A DNA stretch of 64,000 bases from a virus. Below are positions 7,628 to 18,200 of this stretch, in pieces (positions within the stretch are counted from its first letter, which is position 1; every line of letters starts with the position of its first letter). The position numbers and the translations under genes were made by a program. The stretch covers positions 1 to 64,000 of the IMG/VR virus record IMGVR_UViG_3300047510_002062, one strand, 5' to 3'. The notes below the pieces were generated by a model. The model searched no databases and had not been told where the DNA came from. It was given only the letters and a program-made list of their open reading frames with translations.

Positions 7628-10204
7628 TCAACCTCCTTGGAATTTGGAATAGTATATAATTGCTTTTAATCCCTTTGTTCCTGTTGAAACTCCAACAATA
7701 TCAAATCTTATTTTATCATTTCTATTAATTATAAGTTCCGGATTACTTCCACTATTATCTGCTAAAGTATAATTAAAACTCTTATTATCTTCACTACTAT
7801 ATCCACCAACAGGAATATTTGCTACAGCATTATTTGCATAAAGACTTGTCCATCCAGCAGCAACTGCAGGGTTTGCAAATCTTGCATTATATAAGACATT
7901 TACTGAGGTAATACCAACAATTCCTGGTTGAGAAACTGAAATTGATGGTGCTTCTGTGATCTTAAATGCAAATGGTGCTCTAAATGTTACAACACTTGTC
8001 CCTACACCTACATTAGTAAACTCATCTCCCAATGCAACAATTAAAGATGTTTCGGAATTTCCACCTTGAACACCTTGAAGTCCTTGGACTCCTTGATTTC
8101 CTTGTAATCCTTGAAGACCTTGTACACCCTGTCTACCTTGAGCACCAACAAGAGAAAATACTACAAAGAAAGTATCCTCATCAGTAAATGCTGTTGAACC
8201 TCCTGCTATTTGTGATACATTATAAAGTCTAAATCCTACTTGGTTTCCACTAGTTACTAAAGTATTGATAAAATAAGATTTAAAGACAGAAGTATCTCCA
8301 ACTTTAGAGAACGTAATGATTGCTTTTTGTGGGTTACTAACTGCTTCTACGGCATTTAAAATTCCCTCAATAGAATTATTTTGAATGTCATTTTCATCTA
8401 TTGAAAGTACTGTAGCACTTGCTAAAGCAGCATTGTTAACTTTAAAATATCCAACTCCACCATTGTCAGTACCTGTTGGATTATTGGTAACAGTTGGAGG
8501 AGAAGCTGTACTAATATTAGTAGTATTATCAAATTTATATGTACCACCCAATTGTTTAGCAGCAGAAACTCCTTGAGTTCCTTGCAATCCTTGAACACCT
8601 TGAACACCTTGAGTACCTTGAGCCCCCTGTGCTCCTTGGAGACCTTGTATGCTAATGTCGCCAACATTAACCCAAGTAGTACCATCTGCCTGAAGTACCC
8701 AAAGATCATTATTTGTACTGTCAATGACACCATTTCCTGGTTGAGCTCCTTCAAGTAATCCACCAGGACCCGTTAGGGTATTTAAATATGAAGAACCACC
8801 TTGACCACCTACATTTGCGATAGATTCAATAATAATAATTGATGTTCCAATAAGACCCTGAGTTCCTTGAACACCTTGATTTCCTTGTTGTCCTTGAACA
8901 CCTTGAGTTCCCTGAGAACTTTGAACACCTTGATGTCCTTGGAGACCTTGGGTTCCTTGTCTTCCTTGACCACCTTGAACTCCTTGCTGTCCCTGAACAC
9001 CTTGTACTCCTTGAGCACCTTGAATACCTTGAACACCTTGGGCAGATCCAGCAAATCCTTGAAGACCTTGATTTCCTTGGAAATTACTTAAAACACCTTG
9101 TACTCCTTGCGTTCCTTGAAGTCCCTGAACACCCTGAGAAGTTCCAGAAAAACCTTGAAGTCCTTGTCTTCCTTGATTACCTTGATTGCCTTGTACCCCT
9201 TGCGCTCCTTGAATACCTTGATATCCTTGAACACCTTGTACTCCCTGTGATCCTTGGAAATTACTTAATACTCCTTGAATTCCTTGAAGGCCTTGAACAC
9301 CTTGAGATGATCCTGGGAATCCTTGAACACCTTGAACTCCTTGAAGACCTTGAAGACCTTGAATACCTTGGAATCCTTGCCCACCTTGAATACCTTGATT
9401 TCCCTGCATTCCTTGGAAATTACTTAGTGCTCCTTGAAGACCTTGAAGACCTTGAAGACCTTGAGCACCTTGGTTTACAGCAATTCCATCAATACCTTGA
9501 GTACCTTGATTTGCTATTCCTTGAACTCCTTGGAGTCCTTGGACTCCTTGTCTACCTTGAGTTCCTTGGAAGTTACTAAGTGGACCTTGAAGACCCTGGA
9601 ATCCTTGATTACTAGTTCCCTGATTACCTTGAAGTCCCTGAACACCTTGAACTCCCTGTTTTCCTTGAGTTCCTTGTTGTGCTTGAATTCCTTGAGTTCC
9701 TTGTTGACCTTGAACTCCTTGAACACCTTGGGTTCCCTGCCCACTAGAAGTACCTTGAGTTCCCTGAAAATTACTTAAAGCACCTTGAAGTCCTTGAAGT
9801 CCCTGAAGACCTTGAACTCCCTGATTTCCTTGAAGACCTTGAGTTCCTTGAGTTCCTTGGAAATTGCTAAGAGCTCCTTGAGTTCCTTGGCGTCCTTGCA
9901 TTCCTTGAACGCCTTGCAACCCCTGCATTCCTTGAGATCCTTGAAGACCTTGAATGCCATCAGTATCCAAATCAAATGGATCAATCCAATATCTTTTAGG
10001 ATCTCCTGGCCTAGTTGCTAAAACAAATGTAGTATTTGGAAGACCTAAACCTGGAGGATTGTTTCCAGTAGACGCAATACCAACTAAAGGATCGCCAAGA
10101 TGCGGTTCAGTTTGGTCTAAACCAATCCAATCGTATCTATCACTGGTAATACCAGTGGCATCTCTTCTTCCGGCCCTTCCCGAATTGTATCTATTACGTG
10201 CCAT
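7628..10204 (-). CDS. collagen-like tail fibre protein, 858 aa
   Basis: Residues 1-85 are a unique head (MARNRYNSGRAGRRDATGIT, similar in style to [11 protein letters not shown] at 1-1647). Residues 85-460 are G-X-Q triplets interrupted six times by LSNFQG preceded by A, P or V. Two non-collagen inserts follow (about 460-530 and 560-690), then short triplet runs, then a C-terminal beta domain of about 120 residues ending YYSKFQGG. The repeat body contains almost no proline, so stability cannot rest on hydroxyproline. It is expected to form a trimeric shaft in the virion. It follows the 122-aa gene by 12 bp, and its own last codons make the Shine-Dalgarno for the glycine-rich protein. Confidence 0.85.
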   Translation of the reverse strand: MARNRYNSGRAGRRDATGITSDRYDWIGLDQTEPHLGDPLVGIASTGNNPPGLGLPNTTFVLATRPGDPKRYWIDPFDLDTDGIQGLQGSQGMQGLQGVQGMQGRQGTQGALSNFQGTQGTQGLQGNQGVQGLQGLQGLQGALSNFQGTQGTSSGQGTQGVQGVQGQQGTQGIQAQQGTQGKQGVQGVQGLQGNQGTSNQGFQGLQGPLSNFQGTQGRQGVQGLQGVQGIANQGTQGIDGIAVNQGAQGLQGLQGLQGALSNFQGMQGNQGIQGGQGFQGIQGLQGLQGVQGVQGFPGSSQGVQGLQGIQGVLSNFQGSQGVQGVQGYQGIQGAQGVQGNQGNQGRQGLQGFSGTSQGVQGLQGTQGVQGVLSNFQGNQGLQGFAGSAQGVQGIQGAQGVQGVQGQQGVQGGQGRQGTQGLQGHQGVQSSQGTQGVQGQQGNQGVQGTQGLIGTSIIIIESIANVGGQGGSSYLNTLTGPGGLLEGAQPGNGVIDSTNNDLWVLQADGTTWVNVGDISIQGLQGAQGAQGTQGVQGVQGLQGTQGVSAAKQLGGTYKFDNTTNISTASPPTVTNNPTGTDNGGVGYFKVNNAALASATVLSIDENDIQNNSIEGILNAVEAVSNPQKAIITFSKVGDTSVFKSYFINTLVTSGNQVGFRLYNVSQIAGGSTAFTDEDTFFVVFSLVGAQGRQGVQGLQGLQGNQGVQGLQGVQGGNSETSLIVALGDEFTNVGVGTSVVTFRAPFAFKITEAPSISVSQPGIVGITSVNVLYNARFANPAVAAGWTSLYANNAVANIPVGGYSSEDNKSFNYTLADNSGSNPELIINRNDKIRFDIVGVSTGTKGLKAIIYYSKFQGG

Positions 10205-10216
10205 TTAATTTAAAAA

Positions 10217-10585
10217 TTACTGTTTAGCAGTTTCTAATACGCTTAAAATTCCTTCCAATTTCCAATTTTCGGATGCGGAAATGTAAAGAATATCATTTGT
10301 TTCCATTGCAAGTCTTCCGTCACCAACAATATTATATCCATCATTTTGTGGAATTGGAACACCATTTGCAAGTTTAAAACTTACAACTCCTGTTATTGGA
10401 TCAGGATCTCTTGCATGTATTGCAGTCACAGTAGCAACTCCAATACTGTTTCCTGTAGAAACATTAGTAATTTGCCAGTTAATAATAATACTAGCAACAC
10501 CAATAGGACAAGTATAAATGCCAACATTACTAGTTGTAATTCTTGTTCTAATTGTTCTAAATTTATTAAGTGCAATTGCTGCCAT
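10217..10585 (-). CDS. small virion protein, paralogue of 1650-1994
   Basis: This 122-aa protein begins MAAIALNKFRTIRTRITTSN. It has an all-beta pattern and the core VGIYTCPIGVASIIINWQIT, followed by TAIHARDPD and a C-terminal ILSVLETAKQ. The last ten residues and the order of motifs match the 114-aa protein at 1650-1994. It is placed between the 1522-aa beta-helix protein (5 bp upstream) and the collagen-like protein, so it is the middle gene of the duplicated cassette. The function is unknown; a structural connector is plausible. Confidence 0.75.
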   Translation of the reverse strand: MAAIALNKFRTIRTRITTSNVGIYTCPIGVASIIINWQITNVSTGNSIGVATVTAIHARDPDPITGVVSFKLANGVPIPQNDGYNIVGDGRLAMETNDILYISASENWKLEGILSVLETAKQ

Positions 10586-10590
10586 TTTTT

Positions 10591-13500
10591 TTACCTACCT
10601 AATGCGATAATAAGTGGTGTTACTGTTTGTAATAAACTTTGACTAAATGCTCTACCAGTAATAGTTCCAGTCACCTGATTAATTGTTAAATCATCACCAA
10701 TTTTAAAGTTACCTGCTTGGTCAGTGCTTGTATAAACTACAATACCACCATCTTCTTGGACAACCTCATTTTCTTGAATTACAACTCCACCCAATGCGGG
10801 CTTTGCCTTATTTATGTCATTTCCAGACCCAACCCATTCAAATGAGTGAGATGATGTGATTTGAAGACTTACTCTAGAAATATAAACGGGAGTATCTCTT
10901 TCTAATTCAATATTCAAATTTTCAGAAAGAACCACTGTTGAAATTCCAGTTATTCCATTATTCCATGGTAAAGATGCACTTTCAAGATAATAATAAATTG
11001 GTGCCATAATAGCTTGTGCAGTTGCTTGAGTTCCTCCAGGTGGTGGAGGATCAATAGTTACAACAGGAACACCTCTATATTGACTACCATCACTAATTAC
11101 GTCTATAGATGTAATTTTTCCAGTTACTGGATCAACATTTACGCTTCCTTCAGCACGAATTCCCCTAGAATCTTCTGGTGGTTCATCTACAATAACATTT
11201 GGTGGAACTAATGCACTATATCCACTTCCACCATTTGTCACTTCCAATCTATCAACTCTCTTAAACAATTCTCCAAAGTAAATTGCTATTCCATCATAAG
11301 GTCTGTATGTACCAACACCAGCGATAACAACCGTGTCTTGTTCGACTTCAGCATTTTCTGCTACAAATCCAGTCAAATGATAAATTGATTTCGTTTTTTC
11401 ATCACCAACACCTTTAGAAACAAGACCCAATCTTCCAAAAGATGAGTTTGAGTTTGTCAGGTCGCATTGCCCACCTTCACCAGTATAAATTGCAATATCA
11501 TCACAAATAGTAAAAATTGACACCAACTGAGAATATGCACCATTGGTAATAGAAACTCCTATACCTCCTTGATTGTATTGTGTATAAGAGTCAACACTCA
11601 TTGTTCCTGTCACACCAATATCATCTTTAAATCCAGGTTCTGCATCAAATCCATCAACTCTCATTCCTGTGCTCTTACCAACAAAATTGGTACAGTTTCT
11701 AATATATGGACCTTGAGTAATTGGTCCAACACCTGGAGAATATGGAGGAATAATATATCCACTTGGCCCGATATAAGTGTGTCCAATTGTAGAAACACCA
11801 ACTTGTAAAGTAAATGTATCACTCTTTGGAGATTTGGTAATAACTCCTCCATCATTATAAGTTACATTTCTTACTGTTCCTCCAGAAACATATGTGTGTG
11901 GGAAAGGTCCAACGCCTGTGTTTATTGTGAAAGTATTTCCACTAACTTCATATACCTTAAATACAAATCCAAATTTACCTGTTGGATAAATTGGAGTTGT
12001 TTGTGCTCCACTACTACACTCAAATTCAAAATCTCTAATTTCAACAAGATCATCAACTGCAACAGTAAAGTTTGGATCCGCTACTGTTATGGTTGTAACT
12101 CCAGTAGTGTGTGTATATTGACAATTTGTTGCATTATATAATCTATCAGTAATTACATCAATAACAGTAAAATCTTCTCCGTAATATTTCCCATTAAATT
12201 CAGTCTGAACTGCTTGATTTGGAAATACTGCTTGACCCCCTGTTGAACAAGAATAGAGCAAGTCTCTAATTGTAACAATATCTCCTCTAGCAATACTTGC
12301 ACCTGGGGCAGTGATAGTTACAATTCCTGTAGATGCAGTATAAGGTGCGTCTAAAACATTAAATGTCCTATCAATTACATATCCACCTCTTTCATAAGTA
12401 TGTGGTAACGAAGATACTCCAACGTTTAATGTATAATCATCTCCATTAACACCATCTACATAAAATCTGTATCCATAAGTTCCGGATGGAAATACTTGTT
12501 CAATAGTAGGACCTCCAGAATTGCAAGAGAAGATTAAATCTTTTATTTCTATTCGGTCACCCTTTCTTGCATTGAGTCCAGGAACTGTAATAATTGCTCT
12601 TCCAAGAATATTATCATATGTGGCACCAGTTACATTTTTAACATTACTGAATGGTATTCCTTGTCCTCTATTTCCAGGGAATGAAGTTGTAATTCCATTT
12701 GATATTCCATCATTGAGAATCGTTGTTACAACTCCAACTAAACTCCTTAAACTTGAAATAACGTTTTTACAACCAGCAATAGATTCATTTAATCCCTGTG
12801 GATAAAATGAATCGCATCCCAAAGAGGGGTCTTTTTGAATAGCAATATCTTTAACTTGTGAATTTGTGTGGTTAAATATTGCCTTTCTTTCTATCATTCC
12901 AGAAGCATAATTAGAAGGAGGTCCATTTGGATCCGTAAAATTAATAACATCTCCAGAATGGTAATGTGCAATAGTAGAAGGACCTACTAATACTTCAAAA
13001 GTATTTGGATTGGCACTGAAAAATGCATCATCTTGTGGGAGTTGGAATACACAAAATGTGTTTCCATAATAAACTCCACTTACTCCATTAGTTTGATTAA
13101 CTTCATCTGGGAATATTGCAGTACTAAATCCACCACCACTATCGCATCCAAATACTAAATCTTTAAAATAAATAGGATCTCCTGGTCTTATATCTGCAGT
13201 TTCTACACTGACCGGTGCTTCTGTATTCATGTCTCCAATAAATACAGTTACAATTCCACAATGATTATCGTATGTTGCATCAAGAACTTTATATCTAGAT
13301 TGTGTTACTCCAATCCCTGCTGCTCTAGCATCAAGGTCCCCATAACAATTGTTATTAACAACTGATCTAGCAATTTCCCAAGAGTGATCTAAAGTTGCTA
13401 TTGTTTGTTCAACTTCTCCTGGATTTTTTAATATTTCTGGAATAAGATCAAAAGCAGTTGCTTCAACTCCAAGTCCTGTAATATTAAAGTATGCCTTTCC

Positions 13501-15159
13501 TGCTCTAATTGATTCACTATTTCCACCTCTTGTAGCATCAAATATTATTCTCTTCCAAATATCTTTAATATCATCTACACAGTCATCGAAAACATCTAAA
13601 TTTACACCAAATACCGTACTTATTCCTGCAAGATACTGCGGTCCAGAAGGAGCACCAACATTTATTTCCGCTTGAATAGTATCTGTAACGATAGTGATGT
13701 TGTCTTCAAATGTTTGTATTACATCATCACAATCCCCTGGAAGCGGTTCATATGATAAGTTTTGATATATTCCTCTATTACCAAATAAGTTACTATTTAC
13801 AAAGGTTGTAGTGCCAAATCCAACTGCAGAAGCAGATGTTGACCAATCTTGATTGTTTATAATATGTGTTGCAATTCCTATTGCAAAATCCAGAGCATCT
13901 ACAGTTGCCTGTGCTACACTGTTTCCATTTGGATCTGCGGCATTAATATGAAGAAGAACTCCAGTATCTTGATCGAAATAAGATTTTGCTGCTCCGATGC
14001 ATCTTTTATTGCTAGCTGCTTTTAAATCGTTTGTAGCTGCTCTAAGGACATCTTTAATATCGTCTTCACAATTTACTGGTGCTATTGGATTTCCATTATC
14101 ATCTACAATTACAAATGCTGCACTATTTGACCCAAGATATCCAATAGATCCGTTGCCAACATTTCTTGCTGTCAAAAATCCTACAGTTTCTGCTGCAATG
14201 TAATCAATATTTTCATTTATTTTTTTAGCAGCATCTTGTTCCAGGTGATTACCAGCAAATCCACTATATCCACTATGTAACCATTCGACAGATTCTCTTG
14301 CAATAAAATCAAGATTGAATCTAATCATTCTAGCGGCATCAAAATAACGATCTTCTTTTGTGCCAAGAAGTTTTTCAAGTGCAACCATTGCTGCACCATC
14401 TCTTGAATCTGGTCCTATAAAACTTAAGTCTGTAACATGACAACCATTGTTCACATAAAACATATCCTTTTCAGGAAATTTTGGTGTAACAACAATATTT
14501 CTCAGTTCTGTACCTTCTACAGATACCAATTCATTAAGAATAATTGGGTTTTCTTCTACATAAACACCTGGATATATTTTGATAGTATCTCTTGTTAATG
14601 CTACAGATGCTGCTGCTTTAATTGTTCTTTTTGCATCTGCTTCACTAAGTCCACTATTAGAATCATCTCCATTCTGAGTTACAAATACTGTTTTTCCGAC
14701 TGGAGCAAAGGAACTAATTTCAACAATACCTTTTCCTGGTTGTTCAGTTGCTGTAATTTCAATACCTGTTCCTGCAACTATTTGAGTTACAATTCCAGAC
14801 AGGGGGGATCCATCACCAGAAATCTCACCAAAAGAAAGTCTTCCTAATACATCTGCATCTGCATTTACATCAAGAAACCCATTAACTGTTGCAGTATTAT
14901 TAATTAATAAGTTATTTGCTTCTAAATTATTAAAATCTGCAAGACCACTTACGTTTAAATTCCCAGTATTTGTGGTAGCAACATTTATGGTGCCTACCGA
15001 TAACTGAGGATTTATAATAGCATTACCGATTACATGAAGTTCTGCTTCAGGTTGAGTTATACCAATACCGACTCTTTGAGTGTCAGTATCAGCATAAAGT
15101 AAATCGGTACTTACCTCAAGACCATTTCTAACAACGAAATTCTTATTTACTGAGGCCAT
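10591..15159 (-). CDS. large virion structural protein with beta-helix segments, 1522 aa
   Basis: The N-terminus (residues 1-150) carries short fibre-type repeats (VRNGLEVSTDLLYADTDTQR, GNLNVSGLADF). Residues 155-250 hold a pectate lyase-like block (VTQNGDDSNSG, GVYVEENPIIL, VTDLSFIGP). Residues about 640-1100 contain at least four copies of an approximately 100-aa unit with I.I.DL.YSC.SGG, FP.G.YGY.F and LPHTY..GG. The end mirrors the 784-aa protein (STDQAGNFKIGDD, PLIIALGR). It is a paralogue of 1999-4353 expanded by internal repeats. A perfect late promoter lies 36 bp upstream. It is inferred to be a fibre or baseplate-periphery protein. Confidence 0.8.
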   Translation of the reverse strand: MASVNKNFVVRNGLEVSTDLLYADTDTQRVGIGITQPEAELHVIGNAIINPQLSVGTINVATTNTGNLNVSGLADFNNLEANNLLINNTATVNGFLDVNADADVLGRLSFGEISGDGSPLSGIVTQIVAGTGIEITATEQPGKGIVEISSFAPVGKTVFVTQNGDDSNSGLSEADAKRTIKAAASVALTRDTIKIYPGVYVEENPIILNELVSVEGTELRNIVVTPKFPEKDMFYVNNGCHVTDLSFIGPDSRDGAAMVALEKLLGTKEDRYFDAARMIRFNLDFIARESVEWLHSGYSGFAGNHLEQDAAKKINENIDYIAAETVGFLTARNVGNGSIGYLGSNSAAFVIVDDNGNPIAPVNCEDDIKDVLRAATNDLKAASNKRCIGAAKSYFDQDTGVLLHINAADPNGNSVAQATVDALDFAIGIATHIINNQDWSTSASAVGFGTTTFVNSNLFGNRGIYQNLSYEPLPGDCDDVIQTFEDNITIVTDTIQAEINVGAPSGPQYLAGISTVFGVNLDVFDDCVDDIKDIWKRIIFDATRGGNSESIRAGKAYFNITGLGVEATAFDLIPEILKNPGEVEQTIATLDHSWEIARSVVNNNCYGDLDARAAGIGVTQSRYKVLDATYDNHCGIVTVFIGDMNTEAPVSVETADIRPGDPIYFKDLVFGCDSGGGFSTAIFPDEVNQTNGVSGVYYGNTFCVFQLPQDDAFFSANPNTFEVLVGPSTIAHYHSGDVINFTDPNGPPSNYASGMIERKAIFNHTNSQVKDIAIQKDPSLGCDSFYPQGLNESIAGCKNVISSLRSLVGVVTTILNDGISNGITTSFPGNRGQGIPFSNVKNVTGATYDNILGRAIITVPGLNARKGDRIEIKDLIFSCNSGGPTIEQVFPSGTYGYRFYVDGVNGDDYTLNVGVSSLPHTYERGGYVIDRTFNVLDAPYTASTGIVTITAPGASIARGDIVTIRDLLYSCSTGGQAVFPNQAVQTEFNGKYYGEDFTVIDVITDRLYNATNCQYTHTTGVTTITVADPNFTVAVDDLVEIRDFEFECSSGAQTTPIYPTGKFGFVFKVYEVSGNTFTINTGVGPFPHTYVSGGTVRNVTYNDGGVITKSPKSDTFTLQVGVSTIGHTYIGPSGYIIPPYSPGVGPITQGPYIRNCTNFVGKSTGMRVDGFDAEPGFKDDIGVTGTMSVDSYTQYNQGGIGVSITNGAYSQLVSIFTICDDIAIYTGEGGQCDLTNSNSSFGRLGLVSKGVGDEKTKSIYHLTGFVAENAEVEQDTVVIAGVGTYRPYDGIAIYFGELFKRVDRLEVTNGGSGYSALVPPNVIVDEPPEDSRGIRAEGSVNVDPVTGKITSIDVISDGSQYRGVPVVTIDPPPPGGTQATAQAIMAPIYYYLESASLPWNNGITGISTVVLSENLNIELERDTPVYISRVSLQITSSHSFEWVGSGNDINKAKPALGGVVIQENEVVQEDGGIVVYTSTDQAGNFKIGDDLTINQVTGTITGRAFSQSLLQTVTPLIIALGR

Positions 15160-15194
15160 GGGTTTCCCTATCCACCCTACTCTAGTTCTTTACT

Positions 15195-15202
15195 TATTTA
15201 TA
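15195..15202 (-). promoter_or_regulatory. T4-type late promoter TATAAATA
   Basis: A perfect TATAAATA on the minus strand in the 47-bp gap between the 3134-aa and 1522-aa genes, placed to start a late transcript of the 1522-aa gene and the fibre genes after it. Confidence 0.8.
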
Positions 15203-15206
15203 AATG

Positions 15207-18200
15207 TTAAGAACTTAGCTGTCCTGCAATGAATGAAGATATTGCTTTTGCTAAAGCAACTCTGTTGTCAATTCTTGGAGATCCTCCTGGTTTTATTGTG
15301 TAAGCAGTACCGTCTACAGCAAGAATAAATCTTGTTGCTACAACATCACTATCACCACCTGGTTCAGGATTTTCATCATTCACTCCTCTATTACCATAAA
15401 CAATTGGATAATTTAAATTAGACCAAGTTCCCAATCCAGATTCCCAAGACCCATTGAGATTAGAAGTTGTCCAAATTGTTGTTGCTCCCTGATCCACTCG
15501 CATTCCCTGACAATTTTCCATAAACAATTCCCAATATGTTTTTCCATTGGGACTAATTGTACCCATAGTAATTGGATTGCCAAAGTCATCCAATAATGGA
15601 ATAGCTCTTGTTCCCGTTCCAGCTTCAAATTCAGTTATAGTTGCTTGAGATACTACAAACCCACCTGGAAGAGTTTCTGCTATACCCTTTCCACCAACAT
15701 CAATAGTATTTGGTCCAACTATAAAAGAAGTTCCCGCAAGGCCTGGATTTGTGTTTGGTGATATTAAAGTATTTCTATCGAAGATTTTAGTATTTTCAAT
15801 ATAAATTCTTTCCCCTGGAACAAAAGAATGAATACCATTTGTTCTAATTAAAATTGGTTCTTCTGCTCTTACTATAAGAAAATCAACAATATCTGATAAA
15901 TTATCATTTAAAGTGGCATTTTTATTTGACGTCTGTATAACTAACTGATCGTGCCCATCTCCAAAGCAGAATGAATACCAAAGACCGTTATCTGGATTTC
16001 TGTATCCAGATCCTCCAGTGCCTGGAATTGTTGCTCCGTTCCCCGATATTGGACCATTATAAGTAGCATCTCCAGGTATCTCTATTACTTCTGAAAATGT
16101 TTGATTTCTTCCTGCAGCAACTTCAAAATCTGTTCCTGCATTTGCATTACTATATACACCCAACACTGTAAATCCATAACCGACTATCGTATAATCCGTA
16201 TAAGGTTCTTTTCTTAATCCGGGAAATTTAACACCAGAATAACCAGGTTCAATGCGACTTAAGATATAAACTGTATCACCAGTTTTAATACCTTGTAAGG
16301 GTTGTTCATCATCAGTTTCATCCGATCTTAAAGTTATTGTAGCAATTCCACTATTGCCATTTGTATCATAAATTATATTAGATTCTCCACCATTATCTGT
16401 TGTAGCGTCAGCACCTCTAGTTCCATACGCAAATATTTCAAATATTTCCGCTTTCTTATCAATATCTCCATATTGAAATACTCTACTGGATTTTACTACT
16501 CCACCTCTGTTTGCCTTCGCAAGAGTAAGCATATCATGAGTTTGCTTAAGTTCTCCTTGACCAGGAGGAGGAGAAGTAAATTTAAGTGTTCCATTCAATC
16601 TCCAAGTTTCTTCAAGTCCTATTGGTTTTGATACTTCTTGTCCAGGAATTGAAGGACTTTGGTATATTGTTGTTATTCCTGAATTTTTTAATCCAGATCC
16701 GTCAGAAGAAATACCAACGTAAGTAAATCCAGTTCCAACGATTGCTCCATTAACACCTACCGATTCGATTGTAATAATTAAATCATTATCTGGAGATTTT
16801 CCTCCCAATTGACTGCCTTGAATTAAGATACTCTCGTTTGGTTGATAGAATTGTCCTCCAGTTGCAAGAGTCACTTGACTATATGTTGTAAAACCTAGCG
16901 TAGAACTATATTCACCTCTTCTAATAACGTTAAATGCTGCTCCAGATCCGTCTCCAATTGCTTGTTGAAGCGCAAAAGTTCTTGGATCATAATCTAATGC
17001 TGAGTCTGGATCATTTGAGCCTACAGTTCCAGGTGTAGTTAATTCTAATGAATTAATTGCACCACCAGTTTGTGTGGAACTTACTCTTACGACTAAATTA
17101 TTATCTGGACTTATTCCATTAAATGTAGTTCCAGAAACTACAAATTGTTCGTTTTCTCTAAAATTAGCTCCTCTAGATGTATATGCCTGTATAACATATT
17201 GTTCTGCACTTCTTCTTACGGTAATACCAGCATTTCTAGTTACAGATCGTGTAAATGTTCCGGTTTGAGGAGTAAAGTTATAATTTCTAGTTCCATCCCC
17301 ATCAGTTAATGGTGAAGGATATGGGGTACTTAATCTAACTTCACTGGGACTTAATACTTCGGAAACTGTTCTCGATCCATTGAAATTTGTAGTACCGGAA
17401 ATTGTTAAGGTATCGCCAACCAATAAAGCATGATTTTGATTGAAAAGACTTCCACTTACTGTAAGTCTTGGTCCAACACCGATCTTAACATAATATCCAT
17501 CAACATCAGTTACTGTATAATCGGAATTTATGCCAGCAGCAAGTGCTGTAGTTGTATTTAATGGAGAAGATCGAACTGCAAATCTTTCTGAATCTATTAT
17601 TTCAGAAACAAAATAGTCTCCACCATAACTTGCTTGAAGTGAATTATTATTAGTATTAATGAATACCGCAGTCACTCCAACATCAGATTGAGTAAAACCA
17701 TGAGAAGATGTTCTAACAACTCTATCGGAATTGGCAAGTCCTACTCTGAAATTAACGTCCGAAGGTACAAATATGTTATTTGAAGGGTTTCGCGCATTGA
17801 TTAATTGTAAAGAATATGTAGAACCAGTTGTTAGTAATTTAGCATCATAAAAACCAGATTGGAATTGAGTTGTAGAAATTACATCAAGAGGAACATTATT
17901 TCCAATTTGGAACTTTGTATTATTTAAACCAAGTTTTTCTGCTTCAACGTTATTAAATCTGATTATTGGATCAACATTTCTCAATCCTCCAGTATAACCA
18001 AATCCAGAATTATTGAATACTGTAGAATAATTAGCAGGGTTTGTAGCATTTGTCAATCCCAATAATACTGGATTTACTCCATTGTTTCTATAAACTTTAA
18101 TGGTAACATCTTGTGGACTGAATGGTTGATTAGATCCAACAATTCTCAATTCAGATCCATCAACAATGCCAGTTGGTAAAGAAGTTTGACTTAATGTTGC

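Noticed and set aside
8809-9984. Other Leu- or Lys-rich open frames on both strands inside the 858-aa collagen-like gene
   Set aside because: They are by-products of the repeat in alternative frames. The G-X-Q frame is continuous and has a unique head and tail.
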